Below are positions 1 to 6,670 of a DNA stretch of 7,590 nt, piece by piece (position 1 is the first letter of the stretch; the number at the start of each line of letters is the position of its first letter). A model generated the notes under the pieces. The model did no database searches. It had not been told where the DNA came from and worked only from the letters and a program-made list of their open reading frames with translations. The translations under genes were made by a program, and so were the position numbers. Location of the stretch: positions 1-7,590 of the forward strand of contig MGCE01000049.1 of NCBI GenBank assembly GCA_001790315.1, written 5' to 3'. The stretch comes from Candidatus Rokubacteria bacterium RIFCSPLOWO2_02_FULL_72_37 (GTDB lineage: Bacteria > Methylomirabilota > Methylomirabilia > Rokubacteriales > CSP1-6).

Positions 1-517
1 CGAAGAACCAGCGCTCGGTCGTGGAGGCGTCCTGCATGAGGTTGCGGACCAGCTCCTTGCCGAGGTTGCAGGCGGTCGTGTAGCCGAACGTCACGACGTC
101 GCCGGGCAGGGGAAGGTCGTTGTCGATGGTCTTCGGCACGTGCGCGACGGTGAGCCCCGGCATCGCCCGCGCGATGCGCGAGGACGCGTACGCGGTGTCG
201 TCGCCGCCGATCGTGATGAGATGCTCGACGCCGAGCCGCTTGAGCGTCTCGGCGACCCGGGCCACGCCCTCGGGCGAGCGCGCGGGGTTCGTGCGCGAGG
301 TGCGGATGATCGAGCCGCCGTCGAAGTGGATGCGCGAGAGGTCGTCGATCGTGAGCTCGACGACGCGTTCGGTGTCGCCCTCGACGAGCCATTTGAATCC
401 ATCGTAGACGCCGAGCACGCGGCAGCCATGGTTGCGGGCCTCGATCGTCGCCGCCGCGATGACCGCGTTGATACCGGGGGCGGGACCCCCGCCGACCAGG
501 ATCGCGAGCGTCTTCAT
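1..517 (-). CDS. pfp: 6-phosphofructokinase, probably pyrophosphate-dependent (N-terminal part, cut by window edge)
   Basis: The first 172 codons of a phosphofructokinase that phosphorylates fructose 6-phosphate in glycolysis (cytoplasm). The frame is open from the ATG at 517 to the window edge. Visible motifs are the N-terminal glycine loop GGGPAPGIN (residues 9-17), GGDDT (104-108) and PKTIDND (128-134), with D132 matching the catalytic Asp of the family. In ATP-dependent enzymes these motifs read GGDGS and PGTIDND. The second Asp of GGDDT (D107) and the Lys of PKTIDND (K129) are the established markers of pyrophosphate-dependent enzymes, so PPi as phosphoryl donor is inferred. The segment after PKTIDND (TFGYTTA, then ELVRNLMQDA) also follows that clade. 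The start at 517 puts the glycine loop at the usual distance from the N-terminus. An in-frame ATG at 526 would add three residues, and neither has a clear Shine-Dalgarno. It lies 48 bases after the Ccr-type gene and may be co-transcribed, although its function is central metabolism. Confidence 0.9.
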   Translation of the reverse strand, partial: MKTLAILVGGGPAPGINAVIAAATIEARNHGCRVLGVYDGFKWLVEGDTERVVELTIDDLSRIHFDGGSIIRTSRTNPARSPEGVARVAETLKRLGVEHLITIGGDDTAYASSRIARAMPGLTVAHVPKTIDNDLPLPGDVVTFGYTTACNLGKELVRNLMQDASTTERWFF

Positions 518-565
518 GGCGTTCATTGTACCGGGGGAGCGAAAGGGCGCCCAGTCGAGGGGCGC

Positions 566-1807
566 CTACCCGGTCGCGCCCTCCCCCGGATTCCGGGCGT
601 TCACGAGGACGCCCATGTTGCCGTATGGATGCCGATTCTCGAGCATGAGCTGGTGGCACGCCGGGATGTCGTCGAAGGCGTAGGTCTTCGACAGGCACGG
701 ATCGACCTTGCCCGCGGCGACCAGGCGTGTGACGGCGGCCGCCTGCTCGTCGTTCGACAGGTGGCTGCCCTGGAACCTCTTTTGACGCATCCAGTGATAG
801 CGGAGGTCGAGCGTCGCGTTGTAGCCCGTCGTGCCGGCGCAGATGACGACCATGCCGCCGGTCGCGCAGACGAACACGGAGGTCGGCAGGGTCGCCTCGC
901 CGGGGTGCTCGAAGACGATCTTGGGGCTGACGCGTTCGCCGAGGGCGTCCCAGACCGCCTTGCCGAAGGCGCGCGCGCCCTTGGCCCACTCGCCGTACGT
1001 CTTGGCGTCGTTCGTGTCGGGCATCACGCCCCAGTGAGAGAAGCCGTTGCGGTTGATGACCCCCGTCGCGCCGTGCTCGAGACAGAACGCCCGCTTGGCG
1101 TCGTCGGAGACGACGGCGACCGCCCGCCCGCCGAGCGCGCGCGTGATCTCGAGCGCCATGCTTCCGAGCCCGCCGGCCGCGCCCCACACGAGCACGATGT
1201 CGCCGGGCTCCACCACGTGCGGGGGCCAGCCCATCAGCATCCGGTAGGCCGTCGAGGCGCAGAGGAGGAAGCAACCGGCCTGCTCCCAGGTGAGCCTGGC
1301 GGGCTTCGGCACGCACTGATGCGCCTGCGCGCGCGCGAACTGGCAGTAGCTGCCGTAGTTGGTCTGGTAACCCCAGATGCGCGTGCTCTCGGCGAGCATC
1401 GGATCACGGCCGGAGCGCACCCAGGGGTCGTCGGACCGCCACCAGCCGCTGTGCACGACCACGTCGTCCCCGACCCTGAGGGTCTTGACGTCGCGACCGA
1501 CGGCCCACACGGTGCCCGAGCAATCGCTGCCACCGGCGTGGAAGTCCTCGGGCTCACCGAGCTTCTGGCGCTCGGCGATGACGTCGAGGGGCGCGCCGAG
1601 CGCGGCCCAGACGTTGTTGTAGTTGATGCCCGACGCCATCACGTAGATCAGCACCTCGTCCGGACCGAGCGTGGGCGTCGGGATGACCTCGCGCTTCCAG
1701 GCGTCGCGCGGTTGGCCGAAGCGACTCTGCCGCACGACGTACGCGTGCATCCGCGTCGGCACCTCGCCGAGCGGTGGCGCGTCACCGAGCTCGTACAGGT
1801 CCGCCAT
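566..1807 (-). CDS. ccr: Crotonyl-CoA carboxylase/reductase-type enoyl-CoA reductase
   Basis: A 413-residue medium-chain (zinc-alcohol-dehydrogenase-like) reductase of the crotonyl-CoA carboxylase/reductase family. Family members use NADPH to reduce, and with CO2 reductively carboxylate, crotonyl-CoA or related enoyl-CoAs, in the ethylmalonyl-CoA pathway or in making polyketide extender units. Diagnostic stretches are DLYELGDAPPLGEVP (3-17), INYNNVWAALG (61-71), RIWGY (143-147), the nucleotide loop VWGAAGGLGS (207-216), VINRNGFSHWG (250-260), FEHPGEAT (299-306), VICAGTTGYN (321-330) and QGSHLSN (346-352). The pocket Asn (in NYNN) and His349 are kept, but the residue after GY is Gln148, where characterised members have Glu. 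The ATG at 1807 overlaps the upstream stop as TGATG, and AAGGAG lies 8 bases before it (1821-1816), so translation is probably coupled. No ethylmalonyl-CoA mutase or epimerase gene is in the window, so the pathway is uncertain. Confidence 0.9.
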   Translation of the reverse strand: MADLYELGDAPPLGEVPTRMHAYVVRQSRFGQPRDAWKREVIPTPTLGPDEVLIYVMASGINYNNVWAALGAPLDVIAERQKLGEPEDFHAGGSDCSGTVWAVGRDVKTLRVGDDVVVHSGWWRSDDPWVRSGRDPMLAESTRIWGYQTNYGSYCQFARAQAHQCVPKPARLTWEQAGCFLLCASTAYRMLMGWPPHVVEPGDIVLVWGAAGGLGSMALEITRALGGRAVAVVSDDAKRAFCLEHGATGVINRNGFSHWGVMPDTNDAKTYGEWAKGARAFGKAVWDALGERVSPKIVFEHPGEATLPTSVFVCATGGMVVICAGTTGYNATLDLRYHWMRQKRFQGSHLSNDEQAAAVTRLVAAGKVDPCLSKTYAFDDIPACHQLMLENRHPYGNMGVLVNARNPGEGATG

Positions 1808-2820
1808 CAGTTGAACTCCTTGATCAGCCGCGGCAGGCGCGGGTCGTCGAGCCCGGGCTGCCAGGGCTGGTAGAGGGAGGTGCGGTCGAGGAGCCCCGCG
1901 TAGCGCTCCTTGATCTTCGCCCCGAGCGTCGCGTAGGTGCCGGTCACCGCGAACGTGTCGACCATCTCGTCGCTGATCAGGGCGGCCATGCCCACCCAGT
2001 CCCCCTCGACGGACTTCCGGTGGAGCGCCGGCGTGAGATCCTGCCATCCGTGCGCGGCCAGCACGGGCTCGTACGTGCGGGTCGACGCGTAGAACGCGAT
2101 CTGCTGGCGTACCGACTGGCGCGCACGCTCCAGCTCCTGCTCGGTGTCACCGACGACGGCGAAGGTGGACGTGACGTAGGTGAAGTCGGCGCGACGACGC
2201 CCCGAGGCGCGCAGGCCTTCCTCGACCGCGGGGTGGACGTACTCGCGCAGATATTTCGGACTGTTGAACGGATGGACGTGAAGGCCGTTGCACACCTCGC
2301 CCGCGATCCGGCACATGTGCCGGTTGACGCCGGCGATGTAGATGGGAATCCCCGGATGCGCGATGGGGCCCGGATTGAAGAACGGCGTCATCAGGTCGAA
2401 CCGATAGAACCGCCCTTTGAAGTTGAGCTTGGTGTCGTTCTGCCAGCAGTCCCAGATCGCGCGGAGCGCCCGCACGATCTCGTGCATCTTCGGTCCCGGC
2501 GACTCGAACGGCACCGAGAACCGCCGCTCGTTGTGCCCCTTGACCTGCGTGCCGAGGCCGAGGATGAAGCGACCGTCGGACGCCTTCGCGAGGTCCCAGG
2601 CGATGTGCGCGAGGATCATCGGGCTGCGCGGGAACGTCACCGCGATCGCGGTGCCGAGCTTGACCCGGGAGGTCACGGTCGCGGCGACGGCGAGCGGCAG
2701 GAACGGATCGTGCTGGGTCTCGGACGACCAGAGGCAGTCGTAGCCGAGGGCCTCGACCTTCCTCGCGTAGTCGGGGATCGACTTCAGGTCGTGCGTGAGC
2801 ATGCCAACGTCGAGTTTCAC
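1807..2820 (-). CDS. LLM-class flavin-dependent oxidoreductase, probably F420-dependent (TIGR03617-like)
   Basis: A 337-residue TIM-barrel protein of the luciferase-like monooxygenase superfamily. Characteristic parts are the N-terminal strand MKLDVGML, CLWSSETQHDPFLPLA (29-44), RVKLGTAIAVTFPRSPM (52-68), DGRFILGLGTQVKGHNERRF (82-101), PIYIAG (159-164) and GEVCNGLHVHPF (174-185). The overall pattern resembles the TIGR03617 F420-dependent group rather than FMN-dependent bacterial luciferase. Coenzyme F420 is therefore inferred, and the substrate is unknown. The GTG start at 2820 is supported by GGAG six bases upstream, within AAAGGAGAG (2833-2825), the clearest ribosome binding site in the window. 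The gene follows a 131-base gap with a candidate promoter and shares one base with the Ccr-type gene, so the two are probably made together. In a CoA-ester operon it may oxidise or reduce a CoA-bound or free intermediate. Confidence 0.88.
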   Translation of the reverse strand: MKLDVGMLTHDLKSIPDYARKVEALGYDCLWSSETQHDPFLPLAVAATVTSRVKLGTAIAVTFPRSPMILAHIAWDLAKASDGRFILGLGTQVKGHNERRFSVPFESPGPKMHEIVRALRAIWDCWQNDTKLNFKGRFYRFDLMTPFFNPGPIAHPGIPIYIAGVNRHMCRIAGEVCNGLHVHPFNSPKYLREYVHPAVEEGLRASGRRRADFTYVTSTFAVVGDTEQELERARQSVRQQIAFYASTRTYEPVLAAHGWQDLTPALHRKSVEGDWVGMAALISDEMVDTFAVTGTYATLGAKIKERYAGLLDRTSLYQPWQPGLDDPRLPRLIKEFN

Positions 2821-2833
2821 GTGTCTCTCCTTT
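2820..2833 (-). promoter_or_regulatory. Strong ribosome binding site and GTG start of the LLM oxidoreductase gene
   Basis: On the minus strand AAAGGAGAGACAC runs directly into GTG at 2820-2818. GGAG sits six bases from the start codon. It decides the GTG start, since the protein begins with the family's MKLDVGM strand there and there is no ATG nearby. Confidence 0.85.
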
Positions 2834-2849
2834 GCCCGGGGCGACGACT

Positions 2850-2879
2850 ATTGTAGCGGCGGGCCCGCGGCCGCAACAA
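2850..2879 (-). promoter_or_regulatory. Candidate sigma70-type promoter upstream of LLM oxidoreductase-ccr
   Basis: On the minus strand TACAAT (2855-2850) matches five of six bases of the -10 consensus and stands out as an AT-rich patch in very GC-rich sequence. TTGTTG (2879-2874) lies 18 bases upstream and gives only TTG of the -35 consensus. The spacer holds a perfect 10-bp palindrome, GCGGGCCCGC (2859-2868), which could be an operator or mere GC-rich chance. Placed 30 bases before the LLM start, it could drive the LLM-ccr pair separately from the genes upstream. Confidence 0.4.
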
Positions 2880-2951
2880 GCGTCAGACGACCTAGTCCAC
2901 CCGCCGTCCGGGTCTTGCGGGTACGACGCGGGAGGGCGGCGAGCGTGACCG

Positions 2952-4592
2952 TCATCGTCGATCCCCGAAGTCGGCGAGCGCCTGCTCGCGGAGGCGGCCG
3001 CGCTGGACCTTGTCGCCGTGCGGCCCGGGCGTGCGCGGCACGTCCTTCACGAGGCGGAAGCCGACCGGGATCTTGTACGACGCGATCCGACCGCGGCAGA
3101 ACGCGCGGAGGTCCTCCGCCGTGAGGCGGGCGCCCTCAGCCGCGATCACGTACGCCACCGGCGCCTCGTTGAGGCGCGGATCCGGGACTCCCACGACGAA
3201 CGCTTGCGCCACGTCCGGATGCGACATCAGGAAGGCTTCGATCTCGCCCGGCGCCACCATGAAGTGGCTGATGCGCAACGTCTCGCGGAGCCGCCCCTTG
3301 AAGATCGTGTGTCCCCGTCCGTCCTGGACGCCGAGGTCGCCCGAGCGAAACCAGCCGTCCGTGGTGAAGGCGGCAGCCGTCTCGTCCGGCTTCTTGTAGT
3401 AGCCGCGGGAGACGAGCGGTCCCCGGAACTGCAGCTCGCCCTCCTGGCCGGAGTCGCACGGCGCCCCGGTCTCCGGGTGTACCACGCGCACCTCGAGCCC
3501 CGGGGCGGGGATGATCCCGGGGAGCTTCCTGAGCTCGACCGGCTCGTCGAGGCGGTGGAACATCGCCATCGCGTTCACCTCGGTCATGCCGTAGGGCTCG
3601 TAGCCGAGCGTGACGCCGATGCGCTCGACGAACGCCTCGAACAGCCCATGGCCGCCGCCCCCGGTCGAGCCGATCCCCCCCGTGCGGAGCGAGGAACGCT
3701 CGTACCGGTCGAGGTCCGGGTGCTCGAGCATCGCTGTCACCATCGCGTCGACGGCGTTCCAGACCGTGCAGCGCTCGCGCTCGATGAGCTGGAGGGCGCG
3801 CAGCGGATCGTACGTCGCCATCAGGACGAGGCAGGCACCGTGGCTCCAGGTCGCCAGCGGGATGTTCACGCCGCCCCATGTGCCCGCCGCCGGCAGCGCG
3901 TGCAGCACCCGGTCGCGCGGCGTGACGCCGAGCGCCTCGCCGACGTTCCAGGCGTGCGGTACGCAGTTACGGTGCGAGATCATCGCTCCTTTGGGGAACG
4001 ACGTCGTGCCCGAGGTGTACAGCAGCGTGAAGACGTCGTCGGGTCGCGAGGATGCAGCGACGCCCGCGGAGTCGCCCCCGGCGTCCTGCACGTCGCGCAG
4101 GCGGTGGCAGCCCGGGTAGGGGTCCTCCGCGTCCACGATCACGTGACGGAGCTCGGGGAACTCGCGGGCGTCGAGCTCACCTGGCGTGGCCGCTGCCAGC
4201 TCCGGCAGCACCTCCTGGAGCGTCTCGAGGTAGTCGATCCCACCGAGGTGATCGGTGAGGAGGAGCGCCTTGGCGTCCGATTGCCGGAGGATGTAGGTGA
4301 GCTCGTGGGCCCGGTAGCGGGGGTTCAGCGCGACGACGATGGCGCCGAGTCGGGCGCAGGCCTGCTGCGCCGCGAACCACGCGGGCCGGTTGGACAGCCA
4401 GATCGCGACCTTGTCGTCGCGCCCGAGGCCGAGGGCGGCGAGCCCGTGCGCCAGCCGCACGGCGCGCGCCCGAAGGGCGGCGAAGGTGATGCGCTCCTCC
4501 CCGAACACGATCGCCTCGCGCTCCGGGAAGCGGGCCGCGACCGCGTCGAGCAGCGAGGCGGCCGTGGCCTCGGCGAACGGGTTGCCGATCAC
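2952..4592 (-). CDS. AMP-forming acyl-CoA synthetase/ligase (class I adenylate-forming)
   Basis: A 546-residue ligase that would activate a carboxylic acid with ATP to an acyl-AMP and then transfer it to coenzyme A, in the cytoplasm. The core motifs occur in order: the phosphate loop YTSGTTSFPKG (192-202), the aromatic and A5 region GYEPYGMTE (330-338), A7 GWFRSGDLG (413-421), A8 from FKGR to GEIE (431-452), and a C-terminal A10 region PRTPGPHGDKVQR with K529 as the likely catalytic lysine. Length is typical for the fatty-acid/aromatic-acid CoA ligase family. A8 is unusual: the hinge Lys-Asp is Arg436-Glu437, and the usual Gly-Gly is Ser442-His443. The GTG start at 4592, giving MIGNPFAEAT, was chosen because it follows the amidohydrolase stop by four bases. 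Open frame upstream (to 5138) is only a shadow of that gene. The substrate cannot be read from the sequence. Confidence 0.9.
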   Translation of the reverse strand: MIGNPFAEATAASLLDAVAARFPEREAIVFGEERITFAALRARAVRLAHGLAALGLGRDDKVAIWLSNRPAWFAAQQACARLGAIVVALNPRYRAHELTYILRQSDAKALLLTDHLGGIDYLETLQEVLPELAAATPGELDAREFPELRHVIVDAEDPYPGCHRLRDVQDAGGDSAGVAASSRPDDVFTLLYTSGTTSFPKGAMISHRNCVPHAWNVGEALGVTPRDRVLHALPAAGTWGGVNIPLATWSHGACLVLMATYDPLRALQLIERERCTVWNAVDAMVTAMLEHPDLDRYERSSLRTGGIGSTGGGGHGLFEAFVERIGVTLGYEPYGMTEVNAMAMFHRLDEPVELRKLPGIIPAPGLEVRVVHPETGAPCDSGQEGELQFRGPLVSRGYYKKPDETAAAFTTDGWFRSGDLGVQDGRGHTIFKGRLRETLRISHFMVAPGEIEAFLMSHPDVAQAFVVGVPDPRLNEAPVAYVIAAEGARLTAEDLRAFCRGRIASYKIPVGFRLVKDVPRTPGPHGDKVQRGRLREQALADFGDRR

Positions 4593-4596
4593 GTCC

Positions 4597-5484
4597 CTAC
4601 TCGAGACGGAAGAGCGTCGTCGCATTCCGCCAGGCGACGCGCTCGGCGACGTCGGCGCGGAGCTCGCCGAGCACGCGGCGGGTCCACGCGAGGAGCCGGT
4701 CGAGCATCGCGGGCTCGAAGAGCCGCGGCGCCCAGACGTCCACTCCCACGAGGAAGCGATCGGGGAACCGCTCGATGAGCGCCTTCCAAGCCGGATCCAG
4801 CGGTCCCGTCTCGGTGGCGAGGGCCGGCGTGCGCTGGAAGTGCATCCCGGACAGGTCGACCCGCAGATTGGGATTCCGCGCCAGGAGACCCTCGACCCGC
4901 GCGGGTGGCCCCGCGCCCGCGTGGGCCAGGACGACCGTCGCGGCGCGATGAGCGGCGAGCGCGCGCTCGAGCGCGGCCGCGGCCCGGTCGGTGAGCTCGT
5001 AGTGGACGACGACCGGCACCGCGTGCTTGGCCAGAACGTCCAGGATCCGGCCGAAGGCGGGATCGCCCGGGTCGCGCTCGATCGCGCGTCGCCCCATCTG
5101 CCGCAGGTGGACCTCGCCGACGACGGGCGCGCGGCCACGGATCAGCGCGGCGTCCAGACGCGCCGCCGCCTCCGCGCCGGTGGGATCGGACAGCGGCAGC
5201 CCGGCAACGACGCGGTCGGGATACCTGCGGGCCGCCGCGGCGATCCAGGCCGGATCGTCCTTCTGCACGCCGCCGACGCCGAGCAGCACCACCCGGGTGA
5301 CTCCGTGGCGCTTCATCGCTTCGACGTAGGCCGTGATGGCGCCAGCGCTCGGCAGGTGCGAATGGGCGTCGATCAGGGGCCCGGTGTACTCCGCCGCCCG
5401 CGCGCCGCCCGGCATCGCGGCGCACAGGGTGGCCGCGAGGACGGCGGCCGGCGCCAGTCGGGTCAGGGCACGTCGCGCGGTCAC
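4597..5484 (-). CDS. Exported amidohydrolase_2-family metal-dependent hydrolase
   Basis: A 295-residue TIM-barrel hydrolase or decarboxylase of the amidohydrolase superfamily. From the GTG at 5484 the protein starts with a basic end (TARRALTRL), a hydrophobic run (APAAVLAATLCAA, residues 11-23) and a probable signal peptidase site after ARA (28-30). It is therefore probably exported. The RR near the start could even suit the Tat route. Candidate metal ligands are HSH (H41, H43) in LIDAHSH, E124 in GEVHLRQ, H161 in VVVHYE, H188 in VLAHAG and D249 in VGVDV, the full set expected for an active enzyme. The start lies one base after the CoA-transferase stop, in TAGGGTG. An upstream in-frame ATG at 5568 would add 28 low-complexity residues ahead of the signal peptide and overlap the CoA-transferase gene, so it was not used. 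The reaction could be hydrolysis of an amide, ester or lactone, or a decarboxylation. Confidence 0.82.
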   Translation of the reverse strand: MTARRALTRLAPAAVLAATLCAAMPGGARAAEYTGPLIDAHSHLPSAGAITAYVEAMKRHGVTRVVLLGVGGVQKDDPAWIAAAARRYPDRVVAGLPLSDPTGAEAAARLDAALIRGRAPVVGEVHLRQMGRRAIERDPGDPAFGRILDVLAKHAVPVVVHYELTDRAAAALERALAAHRAATVVLAHAGAGPPARVEGLLARNPNLRVDLSGMHFQRTPALATETGPLDPAWKALIERFPDRFLVGVDVWAPRLFEPAMLDRLLAWTRRVLGELRADVAERVAWRNATTLFRLE

Positions 5485-5485
5485 C

Positions 5486-6670
5486 CTAGATGATTCCGTC
5501 GCGCGCGAGGTCCTCGATCTCGGCATCGTCGAGTCCGATCGAGGCGTACACCTCGCGGTTGTGGGCACCGAGCGGCGGCCCCACCCAGCGGATCGACGCG
5601 GGCGCGGCGGACAGGCGCGGCGTCGGCGCGGTCATCCGCACCGCACCGAGGACCGGGTCGGGCACGTCCATGAGGATTCCGCGCGCGAGCACGTGGGGAT
5701 CCTTGCTGATGTCGGCGGCGTCGTACACGGGCGAGGCGGTGAGATCCACCTTCTCGAACAGGTCGAGCATCTCGTCGAGCGTCCGCCCGCCGATCGCCCG
5801 CGAGAGCGCCGCGTCCACGAGGTCGTTGTGGGCCACGCGGGCGTCGTTGGTCGCGAAGCGCGGATCGGCGAGCATGGCCTCGAGGCCGAGGCTCTTGAAG
5901 AGCGCGGTCGCCGAGGTCGGCGTGGACGCCGAGAGCGCGACCCACTTCCCGTCGCGCGTCCGGTAGGTGCCGCGCGGGCTGGCGTTGTCGGACTGGTTGC
6001 CGTGCCGGATCCGGACTCGCCCGTCGAGCGCGTACTCGGCGACCGCTGGCCCGAGCACCGACAGCAGCGGCTCGTAGAGCGAGATGTCGATCACCTGGCC
6101 GCGCCCGGAGACCTGGTCGCGGTGGCGGAGCGCCGCGAGGACCGCCGTCGCGCCCGCCAGTGCCGCCACCATGTCCGCCATCGGGAACGACGGCAGGGTC
6201 GGCGGGCCGTCTGCCGGTCCCGTCGCCGCGGCGAAGCCGCTCATCGCCTCGACCATCGTGCCGAAGCCCGGGCGGTCACGGTAGGGGCCGTCCTGTCCCC
6301 AGCCCGAGACGCGCGCGAAGACGAGCCGAGGGTTCTCGGCCGAGAGCACGTCCCACCCGAGCCCCCACCTCTCGAACGTCCCGGGCACGAAGTTCTCGAT
6401 GAGGACGTCCGCATCCCGGACGAGCCGCCGGAGGACGGCCTGGCCGCGCGGGCGGGTGAGATTGAGCGTGATCGAGCGCTTGCCGCGGGCGTAGACCTTC
6501 CACCACAGCTCGCCGCGGTCGCGGAGCCAGGTGCGAAGCGGGTCGCCACCGCGCGGGTTCTCGACCTTGATGACGTCGGCGCCGTGGTCGGCCAGGGTCG
6601 TCGCGAGGACGCCGCCGGCGATCAGGCGGGAGCAGTCGACGACCCGGAGACCTCCGAGCGCGCCGCTCAT
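5486..6670 (-). CDS. CaiB/BaiF (family III) CoA-transferase
   Basis: A 394-residue family III CoA-transferase, which moves coenzyme A between an acyl-CoA and a free acid through an enzyme-bound anhydride on an aspartate. Visible features are the N-terminal block LRVVDCSRLIAGG (8-20), LADHGADVIKVE (26-37), KRSITLNL (64-71), ADVLIENFVPGTFERWGLG (87-105), GQDGPYRDRPGFG (125-137), and FPMADM with D166 as the likely catalytic Asp. Length matches the family. Position 20 is Gly where most members have Pro (AGP). The ATG at 6670 overlaps the stop of the small ORF as ATGA, and AGGAAG lies about 11 bases upstream. It is followed within one base by the amidohydrolase and then the ligase, which suggests that the same acid can enter by CoA exchange or by ATP-dependent ligation. 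Donor and acceptor are unknown. Confidence 0.92.
   Translation of the reverse strand: MSGALGGLRVVDCSRLIAGGVLATTLADHGADVIKVENPRGGDPLRTWLRDRGELWWKVYARGKRSITLNLTRPRGQAVLRRLVRDADVLIENFVPGTFERWGLGWDVLSAENPRLVFARVSGWGQDGPYRDRPGFGTMVEAMSGFAAATGPADGPPTLPSFPMADMVAALAGATAVLAALRHRDQVSGRGQVIDISLYEPLLSVLGPAVAEYALDGRVRIRHGNQSDNASPRGTYRTRDGKWVALSASTPTSATALFKSLGLEAMLADPRFATNDARVAHNDLVDAALSRAIGGRTLDEMLDLFEKVDLTASPVYDAADISKDPHVLARGILMDVPDPVLGAVRMTAPTPRLSAAPASIRWVGPPLGAHNREVYASIGLDDAEIEDLARDGII

Noticed and set aside
525..530. TACAAT -10-like box just before the phosphofructokinase gene
   Set aside because: It overlaps the possible ATG at 526 and has no -35 element at a proper distance. A leaderless transcript cannot be shown from sequence.
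140..1873. A 577-codon open frame on the plus strand, and similar long plus-strand frames at 1774-2856, 3018-4778, 4339-5493 and 5333-6802
   Set aside because: They lie antisense to well-recognised enzyme genes, are rich in Arg, Ala, Gly, Asp and His in low-complexity runs and show no family motifs. Such shadows are expected at this GC content.
1808..2047. N-terminal extension of the Ccr-type protein by 80 codons
   Set aside because: It overlaps the LLM oxidoreductase gene and is Arg/Gly/Ala-rich. ATG 1807 has a good AAGGAG and begins with the family's N-terminal motif.
2899..2922. ACCCGC/GCGGGT inverted repeat after the ligase stop as a terminator
   Set aside because: The stem is only six pairs with a 12-base loop and no T-run. 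Such repeats are common by chance at this GC content.
4593..5138. N-terminal extension of the acyl-CoA ligase by 182 codons
   Set aside because: The extra sequence is a shadow of the amidohydrolase gene, full of Ser, Arg and Pro with no domain. The ligase family start is at GTG 4592.
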